In this document: positions 16,328 to 25,686 of the stretch, in pieces
Numbering within the stretch: the first letter of the stretch is position 1
Layout of the letters: each line of letters opens with the position of its first letter
Source: Fibrobacter intestinalis
Lineage (GTDB): Bacteria; Fibrobacterota; Fibrobacteria; Fibrobacterales; Fibrobacteraceae
DNA length: 64,000 bases
Assembly: GCF_900167415.1 (NCBI RefSeq)
Contig: NZ_FUWU01000003.1
Span: 52,613-116,612 of the forward strand
Reading direction: 5' to 3'
Program-made: the position numbers and the translations under genes
Notes under the pieces: model-generated
Told to the model about the DNA's origin: nothing
Seen by the model: the letters and a program-made list of their open reading frames with translations, nothing else
Database searches by the model: none

Positions 16328-18472
16328 TTGGAAGATTTTCTTTCACAACTCAACAAGGAACAGCTGTCGGCGGTAGAAACGACCGAAGGCCATATACGCG
16401 TGATGGCCGGAGCAGGAACGGGAAAAACAAAAACACTGACTTCCCGATATGCGTATCTGGTTTCGGAATTGGGAATTTCGCCTGCAAACATCTTGACGGT
16501 TACATTTACCAATCGAGCCGCCAATGAAATGAAAAGCCGGGTGCGAGCGATGCTCGGCGATTTGGATTTGGGATTTATCAGTACGATTCACGCATTTTGC
16601 ACCCGATTCTTGAAAGAAGAAATCTACCGGCTGGGATATCCCAAAAATTTTATTGTGATCGATACGGAAGATCAGCGGCAAATGTTGCAGCGGATTTTTG
16701 CCGATATGAAAATCACCCTTCGCGACACGACAATGCGACGGACAATCGACCAAGTGCTGGAAGGAAAGAAAATCACAGACGATTACATTTCGGAATTCAT
16801 ACGCAATTCCAGCGAGGAGCTGTTACAAAAAATCGCCGCAGAACCCGAAAAGAACAACCAGATTTTTTTGCGTTATCTTTACGAACAAAAGAAAAATTAC
16901 GGATTGGATTTTAACGACCTCATCAATTTTACCGGTTACATTCTAAACGTTTTTCCAGAAGCTCGAGAAGCGTGGCAAAGCCGGATGCAATATGTGATGG
17001 TGGACGAATTTCAGGATGTGAGCCAAAAGCAATACGCCATTGCTCAGACGCTTTCTGCAAAGCACGGCAATCTTTTTATCGTCGGCGACAGCGACCAGAC
17101 GATTTATTCTTGGCGCGATGCACACGTGCAGCTCTTTTTGGATTTCGACAAAAAATATCCAGATGCCAAAACGATTGTTTTGAAAGACAATTACCGCAGT
17201 ACGCCGCAGATTTTAAAAACGGCGAACTCATTGATTGCACATAATTCGGTGCGTTTTCCCAAGGAATTGCGCGCATTGCATTCCGACGGAGCGAAAACCC
17301 TCTACTTTCATGCGAAAAAACCTCAAGATGAAGCGAATTGGATTGCGGATACAATGGGAAATCTGGTCTCTCAAGGAGCAAGCCTTGGCGACATTGCCGT
17401 TTTGTATCGATCGCATTTTATGTCCCGCGGCATCGAAGAAATTTTGATTCAGCGAAAAATTCCGTACCGTATTCTTTCGGGCATTTCCTTTTACGAGCGC
17501 AAAGAAATTAAAGATGTCATCGCTTATTTAAGAATGCTCACGACACAGGACGACATCGCTTTTTTGCGCGCGATTCAAACGCCGAGTCGAAAAATCGGCA
17601 AAAAGAAAATCGAATTTTTGAAAGAATACGCCGAAGCGAATCGCATTTCCCTTTACAATGCTCTTCTCGAAAATTTGGACAGTGAAATTTTTCGGGGAAC
17701 GGGAGCCAAGCGTTTTGTTCAAGCGATTGCAGCCACACAAAAAGGAATGGAAAACAAACCGATGGACGACATCCTCGACGAAATTCTGGATCTTTCGGGA
17801 TATACGGAATTTATTCGGATGGATGCGGAGCAAGATCGTCTGGACAACATTGCAGAATTGAAACAGTCGGTGGCGCAAGCCGCTCACGATCCCGACGCCA
17901 ATCTGGAAGATTTTCTTTCTCGAGTCGCATTATATGGAAATTTGGACAAGGAAGAACGCCGAAATGCGGTTAAATTGTTGAGCGTCCATGCTGCAAAAGG
18001 TTTAGAATATCCGTTCGTCTTTGTAACGGGACTTTCCGAAGGCTTATTCCCCAGTGCGCAAATCGAAACGGCAGAAGAAATGGAAGAGGAACGCCGAATC
18101 GCCTATGTCGCTTTCACTCGAGCCAAAGAGAGGCTCTTCCTTTCGGAAAATGAAGGTGGCGGCGACGCGAATTTGAGCAAATTTCCCTCTCGCTTTATTT
18201 TTGAATCCGGAGAAGAAAATCTGGAATTTGTGCGACCTCTTCCCGACGACTTGCGCAAAAATGCGCTGCGAAAAATTCAGCAGAGCGAAGAGAGTTTACA
18301 ACTACTGCAAAATCTGTTTTTTGTCGGCGACCGGGTTCGGCATAAAATTTTTGGAGAAGGAAAGATAACAGCCGTCGATATCTCGGCGGCTGCGTATGTG
18401 GTTCAATTTGACAACTTGAAAACGCCGCGAAGCCTACAATTTTCGGCTAAGCTGGAAAAATTGCCGGATTGA
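16328..18472 (+). CDS. pcrA: UvrD/PcrA-type superfamily 1 DNA helicase
   Basis: 714 residues from a TTG start. It begins with EDFLSQLNKEQLSAVETTEG (Q-motif), Walker A GAGTGKTKTL, motif Ia TFTNRAANEMKSR, motif II VMVDEFQDVS, motif III IVGDSDQTIYSWR, motif IV region DNYRSTPQIL, and motifs V-VI LSVHAAKGLEYPFVFVTGL and EERRIAYVAFTRAKERL. The last 55 residues form a Tudor-like domain (VGDRVRHKIFGEGKITAV) as in PcrA, where it binds RNA polymerase. The enzyme unwinds DNA 3' to 5' in repair. There is no ATG before the conserved Q-motif; TTG at 16328 lies 9 bases after the preceding stop. Confidence 0.94.
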   Translation: MEDFLSQLNKEQLSAVETTEGHIRVMAGAGTGKTKTLTSRYAYLVSELGISPANILTVTFTNRAANEMKSRVRAMLGDLDLGFISTIHAFCTRFLKEEIYRLGYPKNFIVIDTEDQRQMLQRIFADMKITLRDTTMRRTIDQVLEGKKITDDYISEFIRNSSEELLQKIAAEPEKNNQIFLRYLYEQKKNYGLDFNDLINFTGYILNVFPEAREAWQSRMQYVMVDEFQDVSQKQYAIAQTLSAKHGNLFIVGDSDQTIYSWRDAHVQLFLDFDKKYPDAKTIVLKDNYRSTPQILKTANSLIAHNSVRFPKELRALHSDGAKTLYFHAKKPQDEANWIADTMGNLVSQGASLGDIAVLYRSHFMSRGIEEILIQRKIPYRILSGISFYERKEIKDVIAYLRMLTTQDDIAFLRAIQTPSRKIGKKKIEFLKEYAEANRISLYNALLENLDSEIFRGTGAKRFVQAIAATQKGMENKPMDDILDEILDLSGYTEFIRMDAEQDRLDNIAELKQSVAQAAHDPDANLEDFLSRVALYGNLDKEERRNAVKLLSVHAAKGLEYPFVFVTGLSEGLFPSAQIETAEEMEEERRIAYVAFTRAKERLFLSENEGGGDANLSKFPSRFIFESGEENLEFVRPLPDDLRKNALRKIQQSEESLQLLQNLFFVGDRVRHKIFGEGKITAVDISAAAYVVQFDNLKTPRSLQFSAKLEKLPD

Positions 18473-18488
18473 AAAGACGATTTGAAAT

Positions 18489-19406
18489 TTACGATTCAAA
18501 AAGCCAAGTGGAAAGGTAGCGTTCGCCGGTGTCCGGGAGAAGTGCTACAATCGTCTTGCCCTTGTTCTCGGAACGCTTGGCTATCGTGAGGGCGGCTTCC
18601 AAAGCGGCTCCGGACGAGATGCCCACCAAGAGCCCTTCTTCTTTGGCCGCACGGCGGGCGATATTCCCGGCTTTCACGTCGTTCGTCAGGTAGATTTCAT
18701 CGACGACTTCGGGATTGTAGATCTTGGGAACGAATCCCGCTCCGATTCCCTGGATCTTGTGCGGACCGGCCGGCTTCCCGGAAAGCACCGCAGAAGTGTC
18801 CGGCTCGACGGCGACAATCTGCACGTTCGGATTTTTGCTCTTGAGGAAAGTGCCTACGCCGGTGACGGTTCCGCCCGTGCCCGCGGCAGAGACGAAAATA
18901 TCGACTTTGCCCTCGGTGTCCTTCCAAATTTCCGGGCCCGTTGTCTGGATGTGCGCTTCCGGGTTGGCGGGGTTTTCAAATTGCTGCGGGATGAACGAGC
19001 CCGGGGTCTGGGCGGCGATTTCGTTCGCCTTCTCGATGGCCCCCTTCATGCCCGCCTTGCCGTCGGTGAGTACAAGTTCCGCGCCCAGCGCGGCAAGGAG
19101 CTTTCGGCGTTCGACGCTCATGGTCTCGGGCATGGTCAGGATGACGCGGTAGCCCTTGACGGCGGCGACGTAGGCGAGGCCCACGCCTGTGTTTCCGCTG
19201 GTCGGCTCGATGATCACGGAGCCTTTCCGGAGCTTCCCTTCCTTCTCGGCGGATTCGACCATGTTCAAGGCAACGCGGTCCTTGACGCTGGAAAGCGGGT
19301 TGAAGGACTCCACTTTGGCATAGACGATAGCTTCGCTGTCGTTCAGCTTGTTGATGCGGACCAGCGGCGTGTTGCCGATTAAATCGGTGATCTTTTCGAC
19401 TTTCAT
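18489..19406 (-). CDS. cysK: Cysteine synthase A (O-acetylserine sulfhydrylase)
   Basis: 305 residues. PLP enzyme making cysteine from O-acetylserine and sulfide. The PLP lysine lies in [12 protein letters not shown]; the substrate loop is [36 protein letters not shown] and [10 protein letters not shown] are typical, with [13 protein letters not shown] near the end. AAGGAGA precedes the ATG. The gene is richer in G and C than its neighbours (37 of 60 bases in 18841-18900 against 24 of 60 in 17641-17700), and uses many GAG and other G/C-ending codons. It could be an acquired gene or one with strong expression bias. It faces the 3' end of uvrD. Confidence 0.96.
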   Translation of the reverse strand: MKVEKITDLIGNTPLVRINKLNDSEAIVYAKVESFNPLSSVKDRVALNMVESAEKEGKLRKGSVIIEPTSGNTGVGLAYVAAVKGYRVILTMPETMSVERRKLLAALGAELVLTDGKAGMKGAIEKANEIAAQTPGSFIPQQFENPANPEAHIQTTGPEIWKDTEGKVDIFVSAAGTGGTVTGVGTFLKSKNPNVQIVAVEPDTSAVLSGKPAGPHKIQGIGAGFVPKIYNPEVVDEIYLTNDVKAGNIARRAAKEEGLLVGISSGAALEAALTIAKRSENKGKTIVALLPDTGERYLSTWLFES

Positions 19407-19460
19407 TTTTTTCTCCTTGAACAGAGCCAGCTTGCTGTGCTAGCGTGAATTCGACAATAA

Positions 19461-19495
19461 AATAAAAAAGCGAAGACCCCCTGGACCTTCGCTTT
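19461..19495 (-). terminator. Rho-independent terminator after the GH5 gene
   Basis: Read on the minus strand, AAAGCGAAG and CTTCGCTTT form a 9-pair stem around an 11-base loop, followed by TTTTATTTTATTG. It lies 20 bases past the GH5 stop and separates it from cysK downstream. Confidence 0.85.
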
Positions 19496-19514
19496 ATTTC
19501 AAAGAGGAAATGTT

Positions 19515-21569
19515 TTACTTGAGGCGAATCGGCAAAGTCGTGCGATTGCTATTCAAATCCAGAACCAAGAATCCAGTTCCGTGATAATTGGTTTCGATCG
19601 AAATCGAGTTCGCTCCCACAGAAGAAACAAAGTTCTGCGAAGCGATAACTTGACCGATACTATTGACGAGCTTCAGAGTTCCTTGAGAGGCGCGGTTTGC
19701 ATGGAACGAAGCACTCAAGATGCCCGATTGAACTTGAACGTGCATTTTGCGATCAAGAACAACAGAGGCCGCCGGACGTTGGATAGCGGAAGTTTGCGGA
19801 ACGAGTTCGCCCGAAGCAATGCCTTCCAGAGACGGCAATTTCTTGTTGAAGTCTTGCAGGACAACCGAGGAACCGTCCGCCTTGTGCAGTACGATGTTGT
19901 CGATTTCAATGGTGCCGGAAACCTGCATCCCATAGAGGTTAAGGCCTATTGCGTTCACTTTGCTTTTGTCGGAGATGTTCAGACCGTTGGCGTCGAGTGA
20001 AACCGTATAAGTTTGCCATGTCGAAAGGATATCACTTTCAGGAAAATTAAAATCATCCCACTTCCAGTCGGCTCCGCTCATCGCGAACAGGCTGAGAGAA
20101 GTCCAAGCGTATGCATTGCAACTTGCACCAGAGCAGGGCCCCGCCGAAGCGACATTCACTTTCGCTTGGAAAGAAATAGCCACATAATCACTCCAATTAA
20201 CTCCGTTCAAATCAATGCGCATGGTTCCAACTTCGTTGGAATCCGATTGCTGGCTTGTATAAGTGATGACGAGTTTCTTATCATTCGTATCCAAGCTTGC
20301 TTCCACAAACTTATCGATGGAGTTTCCTGCGAGGGTGTCCAAACCATAGGCTATGCGCATGGCGTTCAGTACTTCGTAGTCTACAATGTCGCCGACGTTG
20401 CCCGCGAATTTGGATTGGCGATGAAGAATGGTCATGTTGCCGTTACCTTCGTCGCCGGTGTCCCAAACGCAGGGAACGATACCATGGGCCTTTGCTGCTG
20501 CGGCGACATAGCCATACCATGCAGCGCGTCCTTCCAGATGCAGTTTCAGGTTGTCACCAGAAATTTCTTCCAGACGCTTGATGGCACCCATTTCGCCAAT
20601 TACCACAGGAATGCCGTTATTCACAAAAGCGTTTTTCAACAAATCAAATTGTTTGTCGATATGAAGCTTCGTTCCAAGCGTACTTTCCGAAGAACCCATA
20701 TTATGCTTGGTGTCGGTGCTAGATTCCATTCCGTCAAAGTAATAGAAACAGGGTCCCCAGCTTTCATCTTGGGTCATCAAAGAATACTGATAGGGGTAAA
20801 AGTGGGCTTCCGCCATAGTGTAGCCTGTGCCAGCAGGATCGGTGGGATAATTATCCGCAAGGAGCTGGTAATAGTCAATTTCGGTATGAGGCATCTGAAC
20901 CACGACTGTACGGGTAGAGTTATTTCCGCCTGTTGCACGGACAGCCTTAAGGCACGCTTCATGATACAATTTCAGGACTTTCATTCGTACATCGTCAAAA
21001 GCCCATTGACCATTTACTCCTGGAGGATTCCAAGGGTCGTTTACACCAGGCTCATTGGCACTGGCGAAAATCAGCTTTTCGTTGTAATCCTTAAACTTGT
21101 TGGCGATTTGCTTCCAGTATTTTTCTTGCTGGGCGGCAATGGCATTGGCGTCGTTATTGGCTGCATTTCCGTTGCGATCAAAACCGCTGCCGTCCCAGAC
21201 GTGGTCTTCAAGCCAGCCGTTGTCCCAGTGGCTGTTCAGGATTGCATACATGCCATTGTCGATGACCATGTCCACGACGGTTTTCACGGAATCCAGCCAG
21301 CCTTCGTTAATTACGCCATTCGTCGCGTGGGAATCCCAGGCGCAAGGAATACGGACCGTGTTGAATCCGGCGGCCTTAATGGATTGGATGTATTTGGCGG
21401 TGGGAAAATCGTTGCCCCAGGCTGTGAGTGTGAGATTCCCCGGCACTTCCATGGTGTTGCCGATGTTGTAGCCTAAGCCCATATTGGCATAAACTTCTGT
21501 TGCTTTAGGAAGCGCAAAGGCACTTGTCGCAAGGAGCGACGCAGCTGCCAAAGAAATCAGTCCTTTCAT
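19515..21569 (-). CDS. Secreted GH5 endoglucanase with carbohydrate-binding and sorting-type C-terminal regions
   Basis: 684 residues. Signal peptide 1-19 (AFA-LP). The GH5 barrel covers about 25-400: MGLGYNIGNTMEV, GFNTVRIPCAW, the catalytic acid Glu173 in ASANEPG, and the nucleophile Glu326 in VVIGEMGA. This pattern fits GH5 endo-beta-1,4-glucanases, so cellulose or related beta-glucan is the likely substrate. Residues about 420-585 are a beta-rich module (DGSSVVLQDFNKKLP ending) similar to CBM11/CBM30-like jelly rolls. The final 60 residues (GTLKLVNSIGQVIAS ... LPIRLK) look like a T9SS-type sorting domain. AGAGG precedes the ATG; a terminator follows. No other polysaccharide genes adjoin. 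Confidence 0.92.
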   Translation of the reverse strand: MKGLISLAAASLLATSAFALPKATEVYANMGLGYNIGNTMEVPGNLTLTAWGNDFPTAKYIQSIKAAGFNTVRIPCAWDSHATNGVINEGWLDSVKTVVDMVIDNGMYAILNSHWDNGWLEDHVWDGSGFDRNGNAANNDANAIAAQQEKYWKQIANKFKDYNEKLIFASANEPGVNDPWNPPGVNGQWAFDDVRMKVLKLYHEACLKAVRATGGNNSTRTVVVQMPHTEIDYYQLLADNYPTDPAGTGYTMAEAHFYPYQYSLMTQDESWGPCFYYFDGMESSTDTKHNMGSSESTLGTKLHIDKQFDLLKNAFVNNGIPVVIGEMGAIKRLEEISGDNLKLHLEGRAAWYGYVAAAAKAHGIVPCVWDTGDEGNGNMTILHRQSKFAGNVGDIVDYEVLNAMRIAYGLDTLAGNSIDKFVEASLDTNDKKLVITYTSQQSDSNEVGTMRIDLNGVNWSDYVAISFQAKVNVASAGPCSGASCNAYAWTSLSLFAMSGADWKWDDFNFPESDILSTWQTYTVSLDANGLNISDKSKVNAIGLNLYGMQVSGTIEIDNIVLHKADGSSVVLQDFNKKLPSLEGIASGELVPQTSAIQRPAASVVLDRKMHVQVQSGILSASFHANRASQGTLKLVNSIGQVIASQNFVSSVGANSISIETNYHGTGFLVLDLNSNRTTLPIRLK

Positions 21570-21680
21570 AAAATACCTCTAGACGAGAATGTTGTTTTCC
21601 TTAAATTTAGGTCTTCGCAAGGAAATCCGCAATAGCGTAAACTTTTGTTAATTGCAAGTTTTTTTGCAATCGGAGCCATT

Positions 21681-22685
21681 TCAGTCTGCGCATTTTTGCC
21701 ATTTTAGCACATTCCCAGCAAACAGGGGAACTGCACCGTCGATATTTTCAGGAACCGTCCACGGTTTTTGAAGATAGGTGCAGCATTTTTTTGTGCGTTC
21801 AATGCCATAAAAATCAGCGCCAAATCCAGCGATAAAGTCCGGAAGTTTGTCCAATGCGCCGTTCCTTTCAAAAATTTCGATCAAGATAGGAACCGCAACC
21901 GGAGCCGAATAAACGCCCGCCGCGCCGCAAGGACCTTCCTTTTTTCCTTTTTCGTGCGGAGCGGAATCCGAACCGAAGAAGAATTTTGGATTGCCGCTGA
22001 AAGCCGCCGCCCGCAAAGCTTCCCTGTCTTCGGGACGTTTCGGCAGAGGTTTGCAAAAATGATGCGGATGTAAAGACGCACCCACAATGTCGTCGAGGGT
22101 GTGCAACAAATGGTGAACCGTAATCGTCGCTGCTACATTGGACGGCAAGCGAAGAACGGCGTCAACAGCCGCTTTTGTCGAAAGATGTTCAAAGACGATT
22201 TTAAGCTTTGGAAATTTCCGAGCAAGGCATTCCACCCGTCGGATAAAAAGCGATTCCCTGTCCAAGCAAAACGCTCCGGGTTCTTCGCCATGAATGCACA
22301 GTACCAGCCCCAACTTTTCCATTTCAGCAACGACAGGGAAAATCGATTCGAATTCCGAGACGCCGTCTTCGCTGTTTGTCGTCACGCCCGCAGGATAATA
22401 TTTTCCGGCAACGGCTCCGGCATCTTTTAATTGTTGCAAATCGTTTGAGGAAAGTTGCGCATTCAACTTGAACGTCATCAAAAGATCCAAACCCGGCGCA
22501 GCGTCATGGATTTGTTTCCGGTATTCGCAAAGGCTTTGCGCACTGGAAATCGACGGAACGGTATTCGGCATCACGAGAATGCGACCAAAATCCTGTGCAA
22601 CGGTTTTGGCGTAATGCGCAAGCAATTCACCTTGGCGCAGGTGAACGTGAAAATCGTCGGGAAGGGGGAGCTTCAAAGAATCCAT
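21681..22685 (-). CDS. pyrC: Dihydroorotase
   Basis: 334 residues, the E. coli-type (class II) dihydroorotase of pyrimidine synthesis, which closes carbamoyl-aspartate to dihydroorotate. The metal-binding DDFHVHLRQG, MPNT, the carboxylated lysine region AGAVAGKYYPAGVTTNSEDG, the LVLCIHGE histidine, FEHLSTKAA, TVHHLLHTLDD and the late GSDSAPHEKGKKE aspartate are all present. The gene starts one base after the RidA-family stop, so the two are co-transcribed. No other pyr gene is in the window. Confidence 0.96.
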   Translation of the reverse strand: MDSLKLPLPDDFHVHLRQGELLAHYAKTVAQDFGRILVMPNTVPSISSAQSLCEYRKQIHDAAPGLDLLMTFKLNAQLSSNDLQQLKDAGAVAGKYYPAGVTTNSEDGVSEFESIFPVVAEMEKLGLVLCIHGEEPGAFCLDRESLFIRRVECLARKFPKLKIVFEHLSTKAAVDAVLRLPSNVAATITVHHLLHTLDDIVGASLHPHHFCKPLPKRPEDREALRAAAFSGNPKFFFGSDSAPHEKGKKEGPCGAAGVYSAPVAVPILIEIFERNGALDKLPDFIAGFGADFYGIERTKKCCTYLQKPWTVPENIDGAVPLFAGNVLKWQKCAD

Positions 22686-22686
22686 G

Positions 22687-23196
22687 CTATTTCTTTTCTA
22701 TCCAGTTGTAGCGTCCGTTGAAACGGACTTTTTCGGGAACGACTTGAAAGGTGCAGCTGATTTCGACACTTGCATTTTTGGGAAGGGCGGCAACGCCAAC
22801 AGCGGTTCTCGCATGGCGACCATATTCCCCGAGAATTTTGACGGCCAGTTCAGATGCTCCGTTCAAAATGGCGGGCTGTTCATGGAAATCTTTTTCGGAT
22901 TGTACAAATCCCTGCATTTGAACCAGACGCAGGGTTTCTCCTTGTTCTAAAAGGGTCATGGCCGCAGCCAGATTGTTCAAAAAGCAAATCGCAGCAGCGT
23001 TTTTCGCTTTTTCGGGGCTGATTCCCGTGGGAACCTGTCCACAAAAGTCGGACAAATCCCCATTTACCGAAGGGAGCTGCCCGGAAACGACGATGGTTTC
23101 GCCAAATCGGGTCGCCGGGACATACGCGGCAAGCGGAGCTGGGCAACTGGGGAGCGCAAAGCCGAGTTCCTGCACTTTCTTTTGTATTTCTGTCAT
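22687..23196 (-). CDS. RidA/YjgF/TdcF-family protein
   Basis: 169 residues, of the longer RidA-like branch (about 150 residues). Signs are AYVPATRFGETIVVSGQLPSVNG, a central AAAICFLNNLAAA helix, the LVQMQGFVQSEKDFHEQPAILNGASELAVKILGEYGRHARTAVGVAALP block in shorter pieces, and VEISCTFQV. Family members hydrolyse reactive enamine/imine intermediates from PLP enzymes; the conserved Arg in HARTAVG is present. It lies directly before pyrC with a one-base gap. The exact substrate is unknown. Confidence 0.85.
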   Translation of the reverse strand: MTEIQKKVQELGFALPSCPAPLAAYVPATRFGETIVVSGQLPSVNGDLSDFCGQVPTGISPEKAKNAAAICFLNNLAAAMTLLEQGETLRLVQMQGFVQSEKDFHEQPAILNGASELAVKILGEYGRHARTAVGVAALPKNASVEISCTFQVVPEKVRFNGRYNWIEKK

Positions 23197-23310
23197 CTAG
23201 ACTCCTTCGCCGCTTTTCCTTTGCCACGGCATTTTGACAACGGCAGTTCCTGCTGCTCTTTGTAATTTTAGGAAACTTTGCCCGCTTTGTAACGAGTCGA
23301 GGGATTTTTT

Positions 23311-23316
23311 TATATT
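23311..23316 (+). promoter_or_regulatory. -10-like box close to the lipoprotein start
   Basis: TATATT ends 7 bases before the ATG at 23324, with no ribosome site between. A weak TTTGTA lies 19 bases upstream. This placement would give a message with essentially no leader. Confidence 0.4.
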
Positions 23317-23323
23317 CTACACT

Positions 23324-24790
23324 ATGCGTTTTTCTTTTCCCCTTATCGTCTTTTCAGTTGGCGTCATTTTTTGGGCCGGATGCAGCACAGAATTGGATTC
23401 TCGGGGAGCCGAGCGTCTGCAATTCAGTTTAAGAACGCCCCCAAATGTAAAAACGATTTACGAAGTCATTTTGGGAAATCGGGAAGCCAAGAAATATCAG
23501 GAAATACACGGCCCGGTGAAATTTATTTTGCAACGCAGCTACATGATGCAAAAGGACGAAAGCGGAAATCTTTTGGAACCGCATTTTTCGGGAACCGTCA
23601 AAATCCACTATCTTCCCAATGGGGAAGTTGCCGATTTTTCCAGCTTTGACAGTTCGGGAACCATCAATACATTTGCGCAGGTAGTCCACAAAGCGAACCG
23701 TCGAGAAATTTACGTCCACCTTTTTGATGCAGACAAGGACTTTGTCTATTTTCTCGCCAACGACAATCGGATTATCGAAGAAAATTCCAATCCGTTTTAT
23801 CGCCAGAGTCCCATCGATGGTTCCTGGAATTCTTCGGACGGACACCTTTCTTGGGAAGAAAACGGCAAGCATCAGATTGTGGCAGTTACGGGTTCTTCGC
23901 CGAGCGTTCAATATCGGCATTTATATGAATACGACGAAAGGGATTCCCTGGTGCGCATCGTGGCTCTGAACCCAGATGGGAAAAAAATCGGCTCTTTGGA
24001 AAGGCATTTTAAGGACGGCGTTTTGCAAACGGTGCAATTCCGTTTTGACGAGCGCATTTTTTATCCGGACCTTTTGAACTGGACGGAAACTTATTCCTAC
24101 GATGCCCAAGGCCGCTTGATACGTGTAATTACCAAGCATTCCAAAGCCTGGTCGCCCAAAAACGACACGATTCGATATGTCTATCGGGACAGCGTGAATT
24201 TTTCCGCGAAGAATACATATCGGCATGGAGAATGGGAATCTTCGACGGTGTTCGATTCTTTGGGAAACGCCACGTTCATTGAAACATTCGGTTCTTTTGT
24301 CTATGAAGGTGCAGACGGAACCGCCGAGTCCTACGACGCAGAGCGCATTGTCCGCGAAATCCACTATTACGGAGAGGCGGGAAACGGGGATTCCGCTTCG
24401 ATTTCGCCCATAAATTCCCGAAAAGTCTCATGGGTTTCGCTTTCTGCGGATGAATTTTTTCGTTCTTCTCCCGATTCGGCATATTATTGCGAGCGGGATA
24501 AAAACCGAATTCGCTGCCGCGAGTTGCGCCATGTCCCAGGAACGATTTTTTTGAATTTCGTGGAAAGCGTGATGTATAAAAATGCGAGCGAAGTGTATTT
24601 GAAACTCAACAGCGGTCGTGCATCCAAGCCGATGCTCTTTTCCCACGGGAAATGCGCGGCGTTTATTCCAGAATCCAACGAACTGCTGTTCGGCAATGCG
24701 CTGCTCTCTTTTAAGCGTTATCCCTTTGAACAATTTTTGGGCGATACGCTTTCGTTTTCATTAAATGATTTTCCGTGCGAAGCGAAATAA
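23324..24790 (+). CDS. Lipoprotein with YD-like repeat segments, function unknown
   Basis: 488 residues from MRFSFPLIVF. A short signal peptide ends in the lipobox WAGC, so the protein is predicted to be lipid-anchored. The body is rich in Tyr, Asp and Arg, with strands such as YEYDERDSLVRIVALNPDG and YSYDAQGRLIRVITKHS that resemble YD/RHS-type beta-hairpin repeats, and further KTIYEVILGN and FKDGVLQTVQF units. No enzyme motif is seen. The frame is open 30 codons upstream, but that part is unlike a signal peptide. The gene stands alone between minus-strand genes. A surface or envelope role is inferred from the lipobox only. Confidence 0.75.
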   Translation: MRFSFPLIVFSVGVIFWAGCSTELDSRGAERLQFSLRTPPNVKTIYEVILGNREAKKYQEIHGPVKFILQRSYMMQKDESGNLLEPHFSGTVKIHYLPNGEVADFSSFDSSGTINTFAQVVHKANRREIYVHLFDADKDFVYFLANDNRIIEENSNPFYRQSPIDGSWNSSDGHLSWEENGKHQIVAVTGSSPSVQYRHLYEYDERDSLVRIVALNPDGKKIGSLERHFKDGVLQTVQFRFDERIFYPDLLNWTETYSYDAQGRLIRVITKHSKAWSPKNDTIRYVYRDSVNFSAKNTYRHGEWESSTVFDSLGNATFIETFGSFVYEGADGTAESYDAERIVREIHYYGEAGNGDSASISPINSRKVSWVSLSADEFFRSSPDSAYYCERDKNRIRCRELRHVPGTIFLNFVESVMYKNASEVYLKLNSGRASKPMLFSHGKCAAFIPESNELLFGNALLSFKRYPFEQFLGDTLSFSLNDFPCEAK

Positions 24791-24800
24791 TCCCACGACT

Positions 24801-25022
24801 CTAATCGTCGATTTCAACGATTTTGCGGCTGTTTGTGGACCCCGTGACAACGCGGACGGCACTTTTCGATTTTTTAAAAAATTCAGCGATGACTGCGCAA
24901 ACCGCTTCATTCGCTTTCCCTTCAACGGGGGGAGCTTTCACATCCACTTTATACGAGCCATCGGGCTGCGGAACGACTCCTTCCCGCTTGCTCCGTGCGT
25001 GAACTTTAATGGAAATTCGCAT
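24801..25022 (-). CDS. DUF167 (YggU-family) small protein
   Basis: 73 residues. The sequence ISIKVHARSKREGVV, APPVEGKANEAVCAVIAEFF and VRVVTGSTNSRKIVEI is the whole DUF167 domain. Members are small conserved alpha/beta proteins of unknown role, often beside yggT or proline/pyridoxal genes. Here it lies 50 bases after the DivIVA-domain gene on the same strand, a neighbourhood that echoes the yggS-yggT-divIVA clusters of other bacteria. Confidence 0.88.
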   Translation of the reverse strand: MRISIKVHARSKREGVVPQPDGSYKVDVKAPPVEGKANEAVCAVIAEFFKKSKSAVRVVTGSTNSRKIVEIDD

Positions 25023-25072
25023 TTTAGGTCGCTTTTAAAAATTCATTTTCAAAAAACGGCGACGACTCGCTT

Positions 25073-25567
25073 TTAAAAAACAAGAGGTTTTTCGTCGTCC
25101 GCTATTTCCGGGTTCTGTTCTTTTTCCATAGCGGAAAGAAGATCGGCTTGGCTTTTGACCATAGCGCGAATCCGAATAAAATAATTAGTGCGAAGTTGGC
25201 GCAATTCTTCGATTTCGGCCCGCAATTTTTCGGCTTCCCGGCGGGTATTTTCAATCTCGTGCTGTGCGCGCGTTTTCGCTTCGGCAACAATCAGTTCGCC
25301 TTCTTTCTCCGAGGAACGCTTGATTTCATCCATGGTCTTTTGCATGGTAATCGCAGCATCCTGAATCGTCTTTTCAATTTGCTTGTAATAGTTTACACGT
25401 TCTTCGGCGATTTTCAAACGCTCCGTCAGATCCGTGCGGACACGTCCAGATTCTTCAAAAGCCTTGGCTGCGGTTTCCAAAAAAGCCTTGACTTCTTCGG
25501 GATCAAAGCCCCCAAAACGTTTGGAGTGAAAAGTCTGATTGCGGATGTCAAGCGGTGTGAGTTCCAT
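25073..25567 (-). CDS. divIVA: DivIVA-domain coiled-coil protein
   Basis: 164 residues. The N-terminus MELTPLDIRNQTFHSKRFGG followed by DPEEVKAFLE is the classic DivIVA membrane-binding domain, including the Phe and Arg near residues 13-17. Residues 30-150 are a continuous heptad-rich coiled coil. DivIVA proteins bind curved membrane at poles and septa and recruit partners. The C-terminus NPEIADDEKPLVF is acidic. It is followed by DUF167. DivIVA is best known in Gram-positive bacteria; in a diderm its job is less clear. Confidence 0.9.
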   Translation of the reverse strand: MELTPLDIRNQTFHSKRFGGFDPEEVKAFLETAAKAFEESGRVRTDLTERLKIAEERVNYYKQIEKTIQDAAITMQKTMDEIKRSSEKEGELIVAEAKTRAQHEIENTRREAEKLRAEIEELRQLRTNYFIRIRAMVKSQADLLSAMEKEQNPEIADDEKPLVF

Positions 25568-25686
25568 AGAGGCGACCTTTTTAGGGAAGATGGACGCATT
25601 TCAATATAGAAAATCCAAAAGTACTTGTCGGCGGCTTCTCGTTGCCAAACGCCAATGCTCGTTTTTCTTTTTGGTTTGAATAAGCG

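Noticed and set aside
20013..21476. Long open frame opposite the GH5 cellulase
   Set aside because: It lies wholly antisense to a clear GH5 gene; its protein is Cys/His/Arg-rich with no domain, an effect of codon bias.
21651..21670. ATTGCAA...TTGCAAT hairpin as terminator of pyrC
   Set aside because: On the transcribed strand the hairpin is not followed by a T-run, so it is not a convincing terminator.
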